Origin: Propionibacteriaceae bacterium
Lineage (GTDB): Bacteria; Actinomycetota; Actinomycetes; Propionibacteriales; Propionibacteriaceae
NCBI GenBank assembly: GCA_031272685.1
Contig: JAISTI010000074.1
Location: 1-8,040, forward strand
DNA length: 8,040 bases
Direction of reading: 5' to 3'
Shown here piece by piece: positions 7,461-8,040 of the stretch. Numbering within the stretch: the first letter of the stretch is position 1; each line of letters starts with the position of its first letter. A program made the translations under genes and the position numbers. The notes below the pieces were generated by a model. That model had not been told where the DNA came from, ran no database searches, and saw only the letters and a program-made list of their open reading frames with translations.

Positions 7461-7465
7461 ACTAC

Positions 7466-7478
7466 CCGCACTTTGCGG
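7466..7478. repeat. Short inverted repeat upstream of trpE (possible operator)
   Basis: CCGCA (7466-7470) and TGCGG (7474-7478) are exact reverse complements around a 3-bp spacer, in the 50-bp gap between the prenyltransferase and trpE. It lies just upstream of the putative -10, where a repressor site could act. On the minus strand it is not followed by a T-tract, so it is not a typical terminator. At 5 bp per arm in GC-rich DNA, chance is a real alternative. Confidence 0.25.
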
Positions 7479-7495
7479 CCCGGTTACAGCTTTGT

Positions 7496-8040
7496 TCACC
7501 TGCCGTACCGGCGCTCTCTGGCGGTGTAGGAGCGCAGGGCGCGGATGAAGTCGACCCGGCGGAAATCCGGCCAGAGCGCTTCGCAGAAATAAAACTCGGA
7601 ATGGGCGGACTGCCACATCAAGAACCCGGAGAGCCGCTGCTCGCCCGAAGTGCGGATAATCAGGTCCGGGTCGGGCTGCCCGGCGGTGTACAGATGCTCG
7701 GAGATGGCGTCGATGTCGAGCGTCTGGGCCACCTGGTCGAGGGTGGCGCCGCGGGCGGCTTCTGCGGTGAGCAGGCTGCGGACGGCGTCGCGCAGCTCCC
7801 GGCGGCCGCCGTAGGCGACGGCCACGTTGATGTGCATGCCGGTGTGGCCGGCGGTGCGTACCTCGGCGGCTTTTAGGCGGGTGGTGATGGGAGGCGGCAG
7901 CAAAGACAGATCGCCGACGGGCTGCACCTGCCAGCGCGGGCCGGCGGCGAGGTCTTCGACGAGCGCGGCGATCACGTCCAGCAGCGGCGTCACTTCGTCC
8001 AGCTCGGAGCGGTTTAGGTTGTCGGTGGAGAGCACCCACA
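7496..8040 (-). CDS. uppS: Short-chain cis-prenyltransferase (isoprenyl transferase, Rv1086-like), partial (5' end outside window)
   Basis: The C-terminal 180 residues of a (Z)-prenyl diphosphate synthase are visible; the N-terminal part with the catalytic HxxxMDGNGRW region lies beyond the right edge. The visible frame starts inside WVLSTDNLNRSE, an internal motif, so the GTG at 8035 is not the true start. Conserved regions are GMHINVAVAYGGRREL (residues 66-81 from that GTG), DPDLIIRTSGEQRLSGF (122-138) with the diphosphate-binding RTSGExRLS, WQSAHSEFYF (141-150) and WPDFRRVDF (155-163). The enzyme condenses isopentenyl diphosphate with an allylic diphosphate. The sequence resembles the mycobacterial Rv1086 (Z,E-farnesyl diphosphate) branch more than the decaprenyl enzyme, but chain-length residues lie outside the window, so product length is open and the uppS symbol stands for the family only. 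It is co-oriented with trpE, 50 bp upstream of it. Confidence 0.92.
   Translation of the reverse strand, partial: WVLSTDNLNRSELDEVTPLLDVIAALVEDLAAGPRWQVQPVGDLSLLPPPITTRLKAAEVRTAGHTGMHINVAVAYGGRRELRDAVRSLLTAEAARGATLDQVAQTLDIDAISEHLYTAGQPDPDLIIRTSGEQRLSGFLMWQSAHSEFYFCEALWPDFRRVDFIRALRSYTARERRYGR

Noticed and set aside
7450..7465. TAGTTAGAT before trpE as a TrpR operator (similar to the CTAGTTAAC core)
   Set aside because: Only one half resembles the enteric operator, with no palindromic second half, and TrpR is not typical of Actinobacteria.
5910..7529. Long plus-strand open frame of 539 codons opposite trpE
   Set aside because: It mirrors trpE on the opposite strand; GC-rich third positions remove stop codons from antisense frames. 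The translation is Gly/Val/Asp/His-rich with no recognisable motif, whereas trpE has all family motifs.
7458..8039. Minus-strand 193-codon frame at the right edge
   Set aside because: It is a shifted reading of the cis-prenyltransferase; the frame ending at 7496 contains the conserved RTSGExRLS and WQ..SEFYF motifs instead.

Overview
The window is high-GC bacterial DNA that reads as actinobacterial chromosome. The flanking genes support this: an Rv1086-type short cis-prenyltransferase, an AHSA1/SRPBCC protein of a kind common in Actinobacteria, and a Nudix gene with a leaderless-looking start. The exact genus cannot be named from the sequence.

Layout. At the left edge a Nudix hydrolase gene (minus strand, 3' end outside the window) is divergent from a small SRPBCC gene (plus strand, 539-943) across 116 bp. 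The SRPBCC gene converges on trpA with only 2 bp between the stop codons. From 7445 down to 946, all on the minus strand, lies a complete tryptophan operon in the order trpE-trpG-trpD-trpC/F (fused)-trpB-trpA. Upstream of trpE, on the same strand, is the 3' part of a cis-prenyltransferase gene whose start is outside the window. No stretch over 300 bp lacks a gene, and I see no tRNA, rRNA, CRISPR array, insertion sequence or phage gene.

The six trp genes encode every step from chorismate to tryptophan. TrpE+TrpG make anthranilate, TrpD adds the phosphoribosyl group, TrpF isomerises, TrpC closes the indole ring, and TrpA+TrpB release indole and condense it with serine. The genes are very tightly packed: junctions overlap by 4 or 8 bp, or in one case are 4 bp apart, which suggests translational coupling. 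All catalytic residues I checked are present, except that the second catalytic acid of TrpA is Glu rather than the Asp of the E. coli enzyme.

The most notable observations are the strong depletion of tryptophan codons in the operon (6 in 2166 residues, none in the first 1325, against 11 in 454 residues of the neighbours), the Clostridia-like flavour of the Trp proteins in an actinobacterial setting, and a 50-bp trpE upstream region too short for a leader-peptide attenuator or T-box. I see no convincing unknown biological system; most of the window is a conventional biosynthetic operon.
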